Below, one piece after another: positions 8,351-17,036 of a stretch of DNA of 38,257 nt (position 1 is its first letter; every line of letters begins with the position of its first letter). This DNA comes from Bacteroidales bacterium. GTDB taxonomy: Bacteria > Bacteroidota > Bacteroidia > Bacteroidales > NBLH01. The stretch is from assembly GCA_016937695.1 (NCBI GenBank), contig JAFGWC010000087.1, positions 1 to 38,257 on the forward strand. Direction: 5' to 3'. The position numbers and the translations under genes are program-made. The notes under the pieces were generated by a model. It saw nothing but the letters and a program-made list of their open reading frames with translations. It searched no databases and was not told the origin of the DNA.

Positions 8351-8395
8351 AACCGGAAATTAATATTAAAAATATTAATTTCCGGTTATATTTTT
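8351..8395 (+). terminator. Rho-independent terminator after the Cys-rich gene
   Basis: AACCGGAAATTAATATT (8351-8367) and its exact complement (8371-8387) form a 17-bp stem with a 3-nt AAA loop, followed by ATATTTTT. It is the longest perfect hairpin of its type in the window. It separates the small gene from the DUF4476 gene. Confidence 0.8.
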
Positions 8396-8456
8396 ACAAT
8401 CAGCATAATAATAAATCTATAAATTAGTTTTATTATTGAAACTAAATATTAAAAAA

Positions 8457-9524
8457 ATGAAAAAAACACTAATCATCTTACTATCAATAATTTACATAAA
8501 TTCACAAGCTCAAAGTGTAAACGAATGCAAAACAGCAATTTCAAATTTTGAATTTCAACAGAAGTTTAATTTTATAAATTCAAGAAAGAATGACAAACTA
8601 ATAGTTGCAAAAAAAATAGCAATTACAAATTGCTTATCAACAGTTCAAGTAATTAAAATTGCTGAATTATTTGAAGAAGATCTTACAAAACTTGATTTTG
8701 TTCAATCGGCCTATAAAAATACTATTGATAAAGAAAATTTTTACGATGTTTACAATTCTTTCATATATTTTTCTACAGTTTTTAGATTACACGACTATAT
8801 AAAAGCTGTAGACCTAAAATCGGACAACATATTAATTTTACCTGAAAAAGAGCTTACTTTTCCTGAATATGATTATCCTTTAAGTAATAAATACAATGGA
8901 AAAATGGCATGTATTTTAAATTTAAAAGATGAGGCATTTTACCAAGAAGCTTTAAAAATATCAAAACTAAATGCTGAAGCTGAAAAAATGAAAGAAGCAC
9001 AAAATATTACAAACAAATATTGTATGTCTTGTGAGCAATTAATGAAATTTGCTTCTTTATTAAGTTCAGAAACTAACAGATTAAGTCTTTTAAAGTCCTC
9101 ATATCCACATATTTACGACCTTGATAATTATAGTTATACACTACAATTACTAAAAAATCCTATTTTCAAAGGCGATCTTACAAAATTTATTAATTCAAAC
9201 AATGGTTCAGCAATATCTACTAAACCGGCTTGTTCTGTTAGTGATAACGAATTTAATAATATACAATCTCAAATTAAAAAACAAAGCTTTAGCAACACAA
9301 AAAAGAATCTGGCAAAACAGCTTATAAAATCTAAAAAATGCTTTAAAACTGTCCAGATTATTGAAATAATAAAGCTTTTTGATTTTTCTAATTTAAAATT
9401 AGAATTAGCAAAATATGCTTATGATTATACTACAGATAAAGAAAATTATTCTAAAGTAGCTGATGTTTTATCGTTTGAATTTGATAAAAAAGAATTGTTA
9501 GACTACATAAAAACAAAAAAATAA
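8457..9524 (+). CDS. Exported protein with three DUF4476-like repeats
   Basis: A 355-residue exported protein. I place the start at ATG 8457 because it gives MKKTLIILLSIIYINSQAQ, a clean signal peptide; the in-frame TTG at 8436 would add seven residues. After it come three related units of about 95 residues (about 22-113, 145-240 and 255-352). Each begins near a conserved Cys and holds AK..I...CxxxxQxxxIxxLF, a helix like KLELAKYAYDYTTDKENY, and an end like F..(K)xxLxxYI. This is the DUF4476 pattern of Bacteroidota. Unit 3 is closest to the consensus and unit 2 the most diverged. No catalytic motif is evident and function is unknown. It probably acts in the periplasm or outer membrane. Confidence 0.82.
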   Translation: MKKTLIILLSIIYINSQAQSVNECKTAISNFEFQQKFNFINSRKNDKLIVAKKIAITNCLSTVQVIKIAELFEEDLTKLDFVQSAYKNTIDKENFYDVYNSFIYFSTVFRLHDYIKAVDLKSDNILILPEKELTFPEYDYPLSNKYNGKMACILNLKDEAFYQEALKISKLNAEAEKMKEAQNITNKYCMSCEQLMKFASLLSSETNRLSLLKSSYPHIYDLDNYSYTLQLLKNPIFKGDLTKFINSNNGSAISTKPACSVSDNEFNNIQSQIKKQSFSNTKKNLAKQLIKSKKCFKTVQIIEIIKLFDFSNLKLELAKYAYDYTTDKENYSKVADVLSFEFDKKELLDYIKTKK

Positions 9525-9556
9525 TTTTTGATTACAGAAATTATGTAATCAAAAAT
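9524..9556. terminator. Hairpin after the DUF4476 gene
   Basis: ATTTTTGATTAC (9524-9535) pairs with GTAATCAAAAAT (9545-9556) across a 9-nt loop, starting at the stop codon of the DUF4476 gene. It acts in a convergent gap, so it may serve either strand. Confidence 0.6.
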
Positions 9557-9596
9557 TAATAAAATTAAATTATACATTTGTAGAAATACACTTTAG

Positions 9597-9635
9597 AAAT
9601 AGCTAAATTGTTAAAAATAAACAATTTAGCTATTT
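9597..9635. terminator. Bidirectional hairpin terminator between DUF4476 gene and priA
   Basis: AAATAGCTAAATTGTT (9597-9612) and its exact complement (9620-9635) form a 16-bp stem with a 7-nt loop, five bases beyond the priA stop. It most likely ends the priA transcript on the minus strand. Confidence 0.7.
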
Positions 9636-9639
9636 AATT

Positions 9640-12144
9640 TTATTGTGGATCAACATCATAAACAATTTGAACAGATTTAAATTTATCTATCAATTTAATA
9701 TGATTTGCAATATGTTTAATTATTTTTTTGGCTTTATTTTGATTTTCTTTTTTATCAATTTTAATTAAAATATTTTTCAAATAATAATTTTGTATTCTGC
9801 CAATAATAGGATATTCAGGACCCAAAACATTGGTTTTAAATATTTTTTTAAGCTCATCTGCAAAAAAATTTGAAACATAATCCACAATTTCAATTGTTTT
9901 ATGCTTAATGGTAATATTAATCAATCTAAAATATGGCGGATAAGAAAATTGCTTTCTTTCAGATAATTGATTGATAAACATATTGTTATAATCATTATTA
10001 ATAACATCAATAATAATTTTATTTTTAGGATTTAAAGTTTGAATAATCACTTTTCCCTGCTTATTTTTTCTTCCTGCACGTCCACTAACTTGCGCCATCA
10101 GCTGATAACTTCTTTCGTAAGCTCTAAAATCAGGAAAATTAAGCATTTGATCGGCATCTAAAATACCAACTAAACTAACATTATCAAAGTCTAAACCTTT
10201 TGTAACCATTTGAGTTCCAACGAGTATGTCAATTTCTGATTTTTCAAAACCAGATAAAATTTTGGCATGTGAATTTTTTTTAACAGTTGTATCCAAATCC
10301 ATTCTTTTTATAATATGATTCGGGAAAAAAATACCCAATTCTTCTTCAACTTTTTCAGTTCCAAAACCTCTTGTTTTAATATTTGTGCTATTACACGCTT
10401 TACACGAATTAGGATTTGTATATGCATATCCACAATAATGACAAACAAGCTGATTTGTATTTCTATGGTAAGTTAAACTAACATCGCAATATTCGCATTT
10501 TGGTATCCATCCGCACTCACCACACTCAATGTATGGTGAGAAACCACGTCTGTTCTGAAACAAAATTACTTGTTCTTTTTTGTCCAAAGCAATTTTAATA
10601 TTTTCCAGCAAAACAGGACTAAAATGCGACTTCATTTGTTTTTTTCTTCTGGCTTCTTTAATGTCCGAAACAACTATTTCAGGCATAGATATATCTTTAT
10701 ATCTACTTTTTAATTCAACCAGTCCAAATTTACCTGTTTTGGCATTTAAATATGTCTCAATTGAAGGCGTGGCGCTTCCTAATAATGTTTTTGCATTATG
10801 TACTTTTGCTAAAACCAAAGCACTGTCTTTTGCATGATATCGCGGAGCCGGATTATATTGTTTAAATGTGTTTTCGTGCTCTTCGTCAATTATTATTAAT
10901 CCTAAATTTGAAAATGGTAAAAAAACAGAAGACCTTACACCCAAAATTATTTGATATCTGGTTAAATCCATTTCATCTAACAAAGAAATATTATTCCAAA
11001 TTTCAACTCGCTCGGCATTATTAAATCTTGAATGATAAACACCTATTTTATCGCCAAAATGTATTTTTAATCGTTCAATAATTTGTGTTGTTAAAGCAAT
11101 TTCAGGTAATAAATAAAGAATTTGTTTGCCAATTTTTAAATATTCTTCCATCAAATGGATATAAATTTCAGTTTTTCCGCTTGAAGTAACACCATGTAAA
11201 AGAACAGTATCTTTTTCTTTAAATTGATTTTTAATTTCACTAATCGCCTGATTTTGAGCTTCATTTAATTCTTTTGGCGGTATTATCAAATTTGGTTTAA
11301 TATTAATTAATCTGGAAATACTTTTTTTACTGATTTTCAGAAAGCCTTTTTTTACAAGCTGGTTTAATGTTTCATTAGCTAATCCTGATTTTTCGAGTAA
11401 TTCTTTTTTGCTGATTTCTAATAATTTGAATTCAGAATCGTATTTTGTAATTTCAAGAAAGTGCAAAAGTAATTCAGATTGTTTATTTGCTCTTTTTAAT
11501 GAATCTAAAGCAGTATTTATTTCAATTTCATTATTTAAATTATCAGACAAACTAACAAATGATTCCGTTTTTTCTTTATAATCACTTTTTATTGATTCTT
11601 CAATTTTAACAGCTCCTTTTTCTTGCAGAATTTTTATGTAATTAATTACATTATTTGACGACAACGACTTACTTATATCACTTAAAATCAACGATTTATT
11701 ATTAGAAAGCAAATCCAAAACAGCTTCTTCTTTTTTTGAAAATTTGAGCTCATTTCCTGCTTCAAAAGTTTCAAAAAAATCTTCGTTATAATGAATTACA
11801 GTGTTACTTTCCAGTCTCAATCCGGCTGGAAGAGCAGCTTTGTAAACTTCGCCAACAGAACACATATAATATTCAGCAATCCAATCCCACAATTTAAATT
11901 GCTGTTGATTAATTATTGGATTTTTATCCAAAATACTTAAAATAGATTTTACCTTATAATTTTCAGGTTTTGAATTATGAATTTTTTTGATAATTCCAGA
12001 ATATATTTTTTTTGGCCCAAACTGTACAACAGCTCTTTTGCCTTCTTCGCAATCATCAATCATTTCAACAGGAACTCTGTATGTGAACAATTGATTAATT
12101 GGCACAGGAAGAATTAAATCAACAAAAAGTTCGATTTTATTCAT
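9640..12144 (-). CDS. priA: Primosomal replication-restart helicase PriA
   Basis: An 834-residue 3'-5' superfamily 2 helicase that reloads the replisome at stalled forks. The N-terminal DNA-binding region (about 1-110) is followed by a winged-helix part. Walker A is HGVTSSGKTE (about 317-326) and Walker B is IIDEEHEN (DEEH, about 415-422). A zinc-binding insertion has eight cysteines in CGECGWIPKCEYC... and CHYCGYAY...CKAC (about 540-590). GTEKVEEEL and the motif VI block VSGRAGRKNKQGKV complete it. Length and motif order are normal for PriA. It is transcribed alone, with a terminator hairpin upstream (12184-12221) and one downstream. Confidence 0.97.
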   Translation of the reverse strand: MNKIELFVDLILPVPINQLFTYRVPVEMIDDCEEGKRAVVQFGPKKIYSGIIKKIHNSKPENYKVKSILSILDKNPIINQQQFKLWDWIAEYYMCSVGEVYKAALPAGLRLESNTVIHYNEDFFETFEAGNELKFSKKEEAVLDLLSNNKSLILSDISKSLSSNNVINYIKILQEKGAVKIEESIKSDYKEKTESFVSLSDNLNNEIEINTALDSLKRANKQSELLLHFLEITKYDSEFKLLEISKKELLEKSGLANETLNQLVKKGFLKISKKSISRLINIKPNLIIPPKELNEAQNQAISEIKNQFKEKDTVLLHGVTSSGKTEIYIHLMEEYLKIGKQILYLLPEIALTTQIIERLKIHFGDKIGVYHSRFNNAERVEIWNNISLLDEMDLTRYQIILGVRSSVFLPFSNLGLIIIDEEHENTFKQYNPAPRYHAKDSALVLAKVHNAKTLLGSATPSIETYLNAKTGKFGLVELKSRYKDISMPEIVVSDIKEARRKKQMKSHFSPVLLENIKIALDKKEQVILFQNRRGFSPYIECGECGWIPKCEYCDVSLTYHRNTNQLVCHYCGYAYTNPNSCKACNSTNIKTRGFGTEKVEEELGIFFPNHIIKRMDLDTTVKKNSHAKILSGFEKSEIDILVGTQMVTKGLDFDNVSLVGILDADQMLNFPDFRAYERSYQLMAQVSGRAGRKNKQGKVIIQTLNPKNKIIIDVINNDYNNMFINQLSERKQFSYPPYFRLINITIKHKTIEIVDYVSNFFADELKKIFKTNVLGPEYPIIGRIQNYYLKNILIKIDKKENQNKAKKIIKHIANHIKLIDKFKSVQIVYDVDPQ

Positions 12145-12183
12145 GAATTATGTTTAAAACAAGTTTTCATTCGCTAAAATAAA

Positions 12184-12221
12184 AAAAAAGGACTCAAAAT
12201 AAACACTCTGAGTCCTTTTTT
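12184..12221. terminator. Bidirectional rho-independent terminator
   Basis: AAAAAAGGACTCA (12184-12196) and TGAGTCCTTTTTT (12209-12221) form a 13-bp stem with a 12-nt loop. On the minus strand a run of U follows, so it ends the B-box membrane gene before priA. The other side also has T-rich sequence. Confidence 0.85.
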
Positions 12222-12247
12222 AATATTTTTTTTATGGATTTTGTATT

Positions 12248-12727
12248 CTATATATTTATTTTATTTAGTTGATTTATTTTTTTTATATTTCTAAAAGTTC
12301 TTACAGGTAACATTACAAAACCAACTGCAAAAGATAAAAAAAGTTTAGCTATAAAGTATATAATCCAACCTAAAAGAGGTAAGAATAAAAAAACTTGTGG
12401 CGTTATTCTATTTAAAGTATACCAACCTGAAACTAATCCTGAATATACATATAGCCCTGAAATGATAAATAATAAATCTTTAGATGTATAATTAGAAAAG
12501 TCATCCCCAAAAGTCATTTTGTAAAGTATAAAAGTAATTATTAACCCCACACCAAAAGTTAAAAATAACTCTTTAATAATAAGCTTTTTTTGTTTAATAC
12601 TACGTTTATAATTACATGTAGAACAAATAGGAATAGTATATTGTTTAGCACATTCATTACAAAGACCTATTTTACAGTCTTGACATTGTGCTACGGCAGT
12701 TTAATTTGGATGATTAAAGCAGTTCAT
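12248..12727 (-). pseudogene. B-box zinc-finger membrane protein gene with an in-frame TAA at codon 9
   Basis: Read from ATG 12727 on the minus strand, 160 codons are open except for one TAA at 12701-12703. The decoded start is MNCFNHPN, stop, TAVAQCQDC, then LCNECAKQY and ICSTC. This is a B-box-type zinc finger (C3, H6 and later CxxC pairs), followed by a basic linker and three hydrophobic segments. The expected residue at the stop is Lys or another polar residue, so a single change (for example AAA to TAA) explains the break. Without the first nine codons no ATG is available until the membrane part; a GTG at 12550 would give only the 100-residue membrane half. It could be a true pseudogene, a sequence error, or a shortened protein. 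Confidence 0.8.
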
Positions 12728-12754
12728 TATTTATACGATTAGGTTAAAATTTAA

Positions 12755-13735
12755 TTATATTGTCAGAATATCAGCTACTCTAAGCAGTTCATTACTTATA
12801 TCTCTATTTCCTTTTATGGTTTTATTAAAAGGGACATGAACCACTTCATGATTTTTGTAACCAACCATAACACTTCTTTGATTATCGAGTAAAGCATCTA
12901 CAGCAGCAACACCTAATCTGCTAGCCAAAAACCTATCGAAAGCCGTTGGTGTTCCTCCTCTTTGCATATGGCCTAAAACATTAACTCTAACATTAAAGTC
13001 TTTAAAATCATCTTTTACTTTATTTGCAACTTCTACTGCACCACCAAGGTTATTTCCTTCTGCAACTAAAATTATACTAGACGATTTTTTACTTTTTGAT
13101 TCATTCAATAAATATTCTTTCAATTTTTCAGCTTGTCCTTCAATCTCAGGAATTAAAATTGCTTCGGCACCGGTTGCAATTCCTGCCTGTAAAGCAATAA
13201 AACCAGCATCGCGTCCCATAACTTCAATAAAAAACATCCTGTCATGCGAACTTGCTGTATCTTTAATTCTGTCAATAGCTTCTACAACAGTATTTAATGC
13301 AGTATCAAAACCAATTGTAAAATCAGTTCCAAACATGTCATTATCAATAGTTCCGGGAATGCCAACAAAAGGAATGTCAAATTCTTGAGAGAAAATACCC
13401 GCGCCTCTGAAAGTCCCATCACCACCAATAACAATTACAGCATCAATTTTACGTTTCACCAAATTATCATATGCTTTTTGTCGACCTTCTTCAGTTTTAA
13501 ATTCTTCACTTCTGGCAGTCCTTAAAATAGTGCCTCCACGTTGAATAATATTTCTTACATTTTTAGATTTAAGCTTAACAAACTCTGCTTTAATCATACC
13601 TTCATAACCATGCTCAATCCCTTCAACTTCTAATCCGTGAAAAATAGCAGCTCTAACAACGGACCTGATGGCAGCGTTCATACCAGGCGCATCTCCGCCT
13701 GAGCTTAAAACTGCAATTTTGCTAATCTTTTTCAT
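12755..13735 (-). CDS. pfkA: ATP-dependent 6-phosphofructokinase
   Basis: A 326-residue glycolytic enzyme making fructose 1,6-bisphosphate. The start MKKISKIAVLSSGGDAPGMN at 13735 matches family members; an upstream ATG at 13771 would add 12 residues overlapping the promoter. Substrate motifs are GGDGTFRGA (104-112) and PGTIDND (127-133). Gly in GGDGT and Gly in PGT are the ATP-type residues. MGRDAGF, AEGN and GHMQRGGTPTAFDR are also present. A Bacteroidota promoter lies directly upstream. It is followed at its 5' side by a second, PPi-type PFK gene. Confidence 0.96.
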   Translation of the reverse strand: MKKISKIAVLSSGGDAPGMNAAIRSVVRAAIFHGLEVEGIEHGYEGMIKAEFVKLKSKNVRNIIQRGGTILRTARSEEFKTEEGRQKAYDNLVKRKIDAVIVIGGDGTFRGAGIFSQEFDIPFVGIPGTIDNDMFGTDFTIGFDTALNTVVEAIDRIKDTASSHDRMFFIEVMGRDAGFIALQAGIATGAEAILIPEIEGQAEKLKEYLLNESKSKKSSSIILVAEGNNLGGAVEVANKVKDDFKDFNVRVNVLGHMQRGGTPTAFDRFLASRLGVAAVDALLDNQRSVMVGYKNHEVVHVPFNKTIKGNRDISNELLRVADILTI

Positions 13736-13758
13736 ATTAATTTTATTAAAAAACCCAG

Positions 13759-13790
13759 CAAAAATATACAAACATTTTACATTTTACAAT
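13759..13790 (-). promoter_or_regulatory. Bacteroidota-type promoter for pfkA
   Basis: On the minus strand, ATTG (13790-13787) and TATTTTTG (13766-13759) are 20 nt apart, matching the -33/-7 consensus. The predicted start is about 7 nt further on, leaving a short leader before ATG 13735. It also argues against the ATG at 13771 as the start, because that codon lies upstream of the -7 element. Confidence 0.55.
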
Positions 13791-13884
13791 AAACAACATA
13801 CAAATATCTACGCAAACGTTTGAAATTTTCATCATTAAACTAATTCAAAATAAAAAGAAGTTTAGAAAATTTAATATTTACAAA

Positions 13885-15087
13885 TTATTCACTTGTCATT
13901 ATAAATAACGGACTCATTTCAAAGCTATTATAATATGGTCTTAATCTTTCTGTATTATAATATTTCCTGATATTAACAATTTTCTTGGAGCTAGTAACAA
14001 CATCAATAGGCATATTATCATAACGCCCATTTTTTAATACAACTAATCTACCATGAATGCCTTTTAAAATTAAATCGAGAGCTAAATTACCATAAGCCAT
14101 TGGAACTATAGAATCAATAGAATCAGGGTCGCCGCCACGAACAAGATATCCAAGTTTTTGATGAATATAATTAATTTGTTTTCCCTTATTAAATTTTGGA
14201 GATAAAGATTTTAAATTTGAAGAAATGAGATCACCAATTCCACCTAGTTTAGAATGCCCAAACATATCTTTTTCCGAATTTTGAAAAACCATTTCGCCAC
14301 CTTTAAACATTGCGCCTTCAGAAACTAAAACAACGGCATAATTACTTGGATTTTTAGCTCTATCATTAATAAGTAATCTCGCTAAATCTTCGATTTCAAA
14401 TTGATATTCAGGAATTACACATCTGTTAGCTGCACCTGCCATTGTTGGTAACATTGCAGTATATCCGGCATATCTTCCAAAAACTTCCAAAACTAACAAA
14501 CGTTCATGCGAACCTGCAGATGTTCTCAATGTATTTGTCATGTTTATGGTTCTTGTAATACAAGTACTGAATCCGATGCAATAATCTGTTCCTGGAACAT
14601 CATTATCCATAGTTTTTGGTATTGCAACAACTTTAACTCCCTCTTTATAGAGTCTTACAGCATAGCTTAAAGTATCATCACCGCCTATTGGAATTAAATA
14701 ATCAATATTTAAAAATCCTAAATTGGTAAGAACTTCTGGCGTCAAGTCGTTTATTTCATCAGTATATTTATCTTTTAAATGCACAGGCACCAAATCTTTA
14801 GGAACATGACTTGGTCTTGTTCTAGAGCTATGAAGAAAAGTACCTCCTGTTCTACCGGTTCTGTTAACAATTTCTTCAGTTAACGGAATATAACAATTAC
14901 TATTATCTACTTTTTTATCTCTTATCATCTCAATAAGACCAGCCCATCCTCTTCTTAAACCGATTACTTCGTAATCTTCTCTAATGGCTCTTATTGTTAT
15001 TGCTCTAATTGCCGGATTTAATCCTGGAACGTCACCTCCACCTGTTAAAATTGCAATTACTCCTTTTGTTTTTGTTTTACCAGTCAT
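13885..15087 (-). CDS. Pyrophosphate-type 6-phosphofructokinase
   Basis: A 400-residue PFK paralog. The diagnostic residues are GGDDT (135-139) and PKTMDND (157-163). Asp in place of the second Gly of GGDGT and Lys in PKT are the established markers for pyrophosphate as phosphoryl donor, and the neighbour at 12755 has the ATP-type residues instead. FGRYAGY and VRGGDPDSID match the group. The enzyme is reversible in known members, so it could run glycolysis or gluconeogenesis. It is about 100 residues shorter than long plant/Entamoeba-type PPi-PFKs. Donor use is inferred from residues, not measured. Confidence 0.9.
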   Translation of the reverse strand: MTGKTKTKGVIAILTGGGDVPGLNPAIRAITIRAIREDYEVIGLRRGWAGLIEMIRDKKVDNSNCYIPLTEEIVNRTGRTGGTFLHSSRTRPSHVPKDLVPVHLKDKYTDEINDLTPEVLTNLGFLNIDYLIPIGGDDTLSYAVRLYKEGVKVVAIPKTMDNDVPGTDYCIGFSTCITRTINMTNTLRTSAGSHERLLVLEVFGRYAGYTAMLPTMAGAANRCVIPEYQFEIEDLARLLINDRAKNPSNYAVVLVSEGAMFKGGEMVFQNSEKDMFGHSKLGGIGDLISSNLKSLSPKFNKGKQINYIHQKLGYLVRGGDPDSIDSIVPMAYGNLALDLILKGIHGRLVVLKNGRYDNMPIDVVTSSKKIVNIRKYYNTERLRPYYNSFEMSPLFIMTSE

Positions 15088-15244
15088 AATAAATATTTTT
15101 AAAATATACTAGTAAAATTAGAATTAAAAATTGAAAATGAAATAATTTTATAAAGATAAAAAGATAATAAATCTAATAAACTGAGTTATATAAATTTAAA
15201 TTATCATAATTTAATTATGATTGAATATAAATTTCGCCAAATTT

Positions 15245-16540
15245 TTATAAAATGAATAGTTTAATTATAAATATAAAAAAAACACTTAGCAATAAGATAA
15301 AAAATAATTTCTTATCTAGATATTCTGTTAAATTAATATTTAGTTTTCTTTTTAATGATATCACTAATAAAAGTTTTTCAGAAAAAAAAGCAATTACAGT
15401 ACCATAAGCAACACCCAAAATACCATAAAATTGAATCAAAATTAGACTTGAAATAATATTAATAAGCATTTCAAGAATACTTATATAAGCTATTGTTTTT
15501 GTTTTTTTTAATCCAATTAAAATTGTTTGAGGAAATACTGTTCTGCTAATAATTAACAATAGATAAATATCAAAAATTTTATAGCTTTCAGTAAAATATT
15601 TATTAAAAACAAGCGGAAACAAAATATGGCTTGTCGCTAATAATAACAAAACAATTGGCAGAAATAATTCAATTATTTTTTTTGACTGAAGTTTTAACTC
15701 GTTAAGAGCTTTGGGAACTGATTTAGGACTAGAAAACTCAGCTATCATGCTGTTACTTATTGCATTGGCTAAAAGCAAGAAAAGCGGAAATTCTTTAGCG
15801 CCATATCTAAAAATTGCAAATGTTTGTGAATCAAACTTATAACTAATAATAAATCCATCTATATATGATTCAGAACCAGCTATAAAACTTGTTATTATTA
15901 GAGGTATTGAAAATTTCAAATGATTAAATACAATTACTTTTGAAAACTTAAAAACAGAATGTTTCTTTAAAAGAATAATCAGCAACAATAGTTTTAAGCT
16001 TGCAAAAATAATCAATCCATAAAAGCATAAGTAAAAATTATGAAACAGAAAAACAGGTAAAACTACCAGAATAATCTGAATTATTAAAGAATAAACGCCA
16101 TAGTAAATCAAATGTTTAAATCTTGATTTTAATAATAAAATATATTCTATCAAAAAACTAACGGGATTAATTAATGTGTAAATAAACAAAAACAACTTAA
16201 ATTTTGAATACACATCAGTATTACTTTGATAATTATCTAAAAAGAAAAAAAGAAAAAATGCAGAAATAAAACTAAAAACCAATAGAACAATAAAGCTATT
16301 AAAGAAAATTAATTGTTTATTGTCATTATTAGATTTATAATTTGCTAATATTGACTGAATAAAGCCATTAATCCAAAAAAAACTAACAAGAGAAAAATAG
16401 AAAAGAAAAGTTTCTAATTGTCCTAATTCATCAAGAGATAAATAAGTTTTAGATAATAAAATATTTACTATTAAAATAGCAGAATATCTTAAAATCTGAT
16501 ATATTTGAAGAGATGATGTACTATTTACTTTAAAAAACAT
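15245..16540 (-). CDS. Polysaccharide flippase (Wzx/MATE-like, MOP superfamily)
   Basis: A 431-residue integral membrane protein with about 12 hydrophobic segments and few charges between them. The order and motifs resemble O-antigen flippases of the MOP superfamily (N-terminal helix pair, LSKTYLSLDELGQLETFLF, later YGTVIAFFSEKLLLVI). Such proteins move lipid-linked sugar units across the inner membrane. No glycosyltransferase or polymerase gene is adjacent, so it is not within a surface polysaccharide cluster here. A TATATTTG sequence ends 4 nt before the start codon (16552-16545, minus strand). The substrate is unknown. Confidence 0.85.
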   Translation of the reverse strand: MFFKVNSTSSLQIYQILRYSAILIVNILLSKTYLSLDELGQLETFLFYFSLVSFFWINGFIQSILANYKSNNDNKQLIFFNSFIVLLVFSFISAFFLFFFLDNYQSNTDVYSKFKLFLFIYTLINPVSFLIEYILLLKSRFKHLIYYGVYSLIIQIILVVLPVFLFHNFYLCFYGLIIFASLKLLLLIILLKKHSVFKFSKVIVFNHLKFSIPLIITSFIAGSESYIDGFIISYKFDSQTFAIFRYGAKEFPLFLLLANAISNSMIAEFSSPKSVPKALNELKLQSKKIIELFLPIVLLLLATSHILFPLVFNKYFTESYKIFDIYLLLIISRTVFPQTILIGLKKTKTIAYISILEMLINIISSLILIQFYGILGVAYGTVIAFFSEKLLLVISLKRKLNINLTEYLDKKLFFILLLSVFFIFIIKLFIL

Positions 16541-16851
16541 CAGACAAATATATTCAATTCAATTTTGTTTAATTAATGTTATATTATAAAATTTCAATAG
16601 TTTTTTTTAAAAGTAAAAAAAGCTTTTTTGATTGTTGAAATTTTTATTATTTTTAGAATGATTTTTTAAATCAACAATATCTATATATTTACATGTAAAT
16701 TTGATTAACTTATCATAACAAACAAAAAAAAATAATAATATAGTTTTGAATTCGTTTTCATAAAGAAATGTATTTATTTAACATTGTAATTTATAATTTG
16801 TTGTTAATTTTGAAATTTATTCTATAAATTTAAACACTAATATAACTTTAC
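16541..16851. other. AT-rich non-coding region upstream of the FGE-fold gene
   Basis: No gene is visible in this stretch. It holds an 8-bp stem ATTGTTGA (16631-16638) / TCAACAAT (16671-16678) and a perfect 14-bp palindrome ATTTACATGTAAAT (16687-16700). The palindrome lies about 155 bp upstream of the sigma-54-like element at 16852, a normal spacing for an activator site. The rest is low-complexity A/T sequence. Confidence 0.5.
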
Positions 16852-16870
16852 ATTTGGCACGATTTTTTCT
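16852..16870 (+). promoter_or_regulatory. Sigma-54-like promoter element before the FGE-fold gene
   Basis: ATTTGGCACGATTTTTTCT contains TGGCACG (16855-16861), the -24 element, and TTTC at the -12 position (three of four to TTGC). It shares 16 identical bases with the element at 2396. The predicted start is near 16881, giving a leader of about 156 nt. Confidence 0.62.
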
Positions 16871-17036
16871 AAACTGATAATAGTTTTAAAAATTAAAATA
16901 TATTACAAAAATTTAAATCTATCAGATTAAAAAGAGCTAAATAAATAATAACAAACAAATTATAACAAAAAATTATATTAATTTGCATAATTTAAACTTA
17001 TAATTTCAAACAAACAGACTATTAAATTATAATAAT

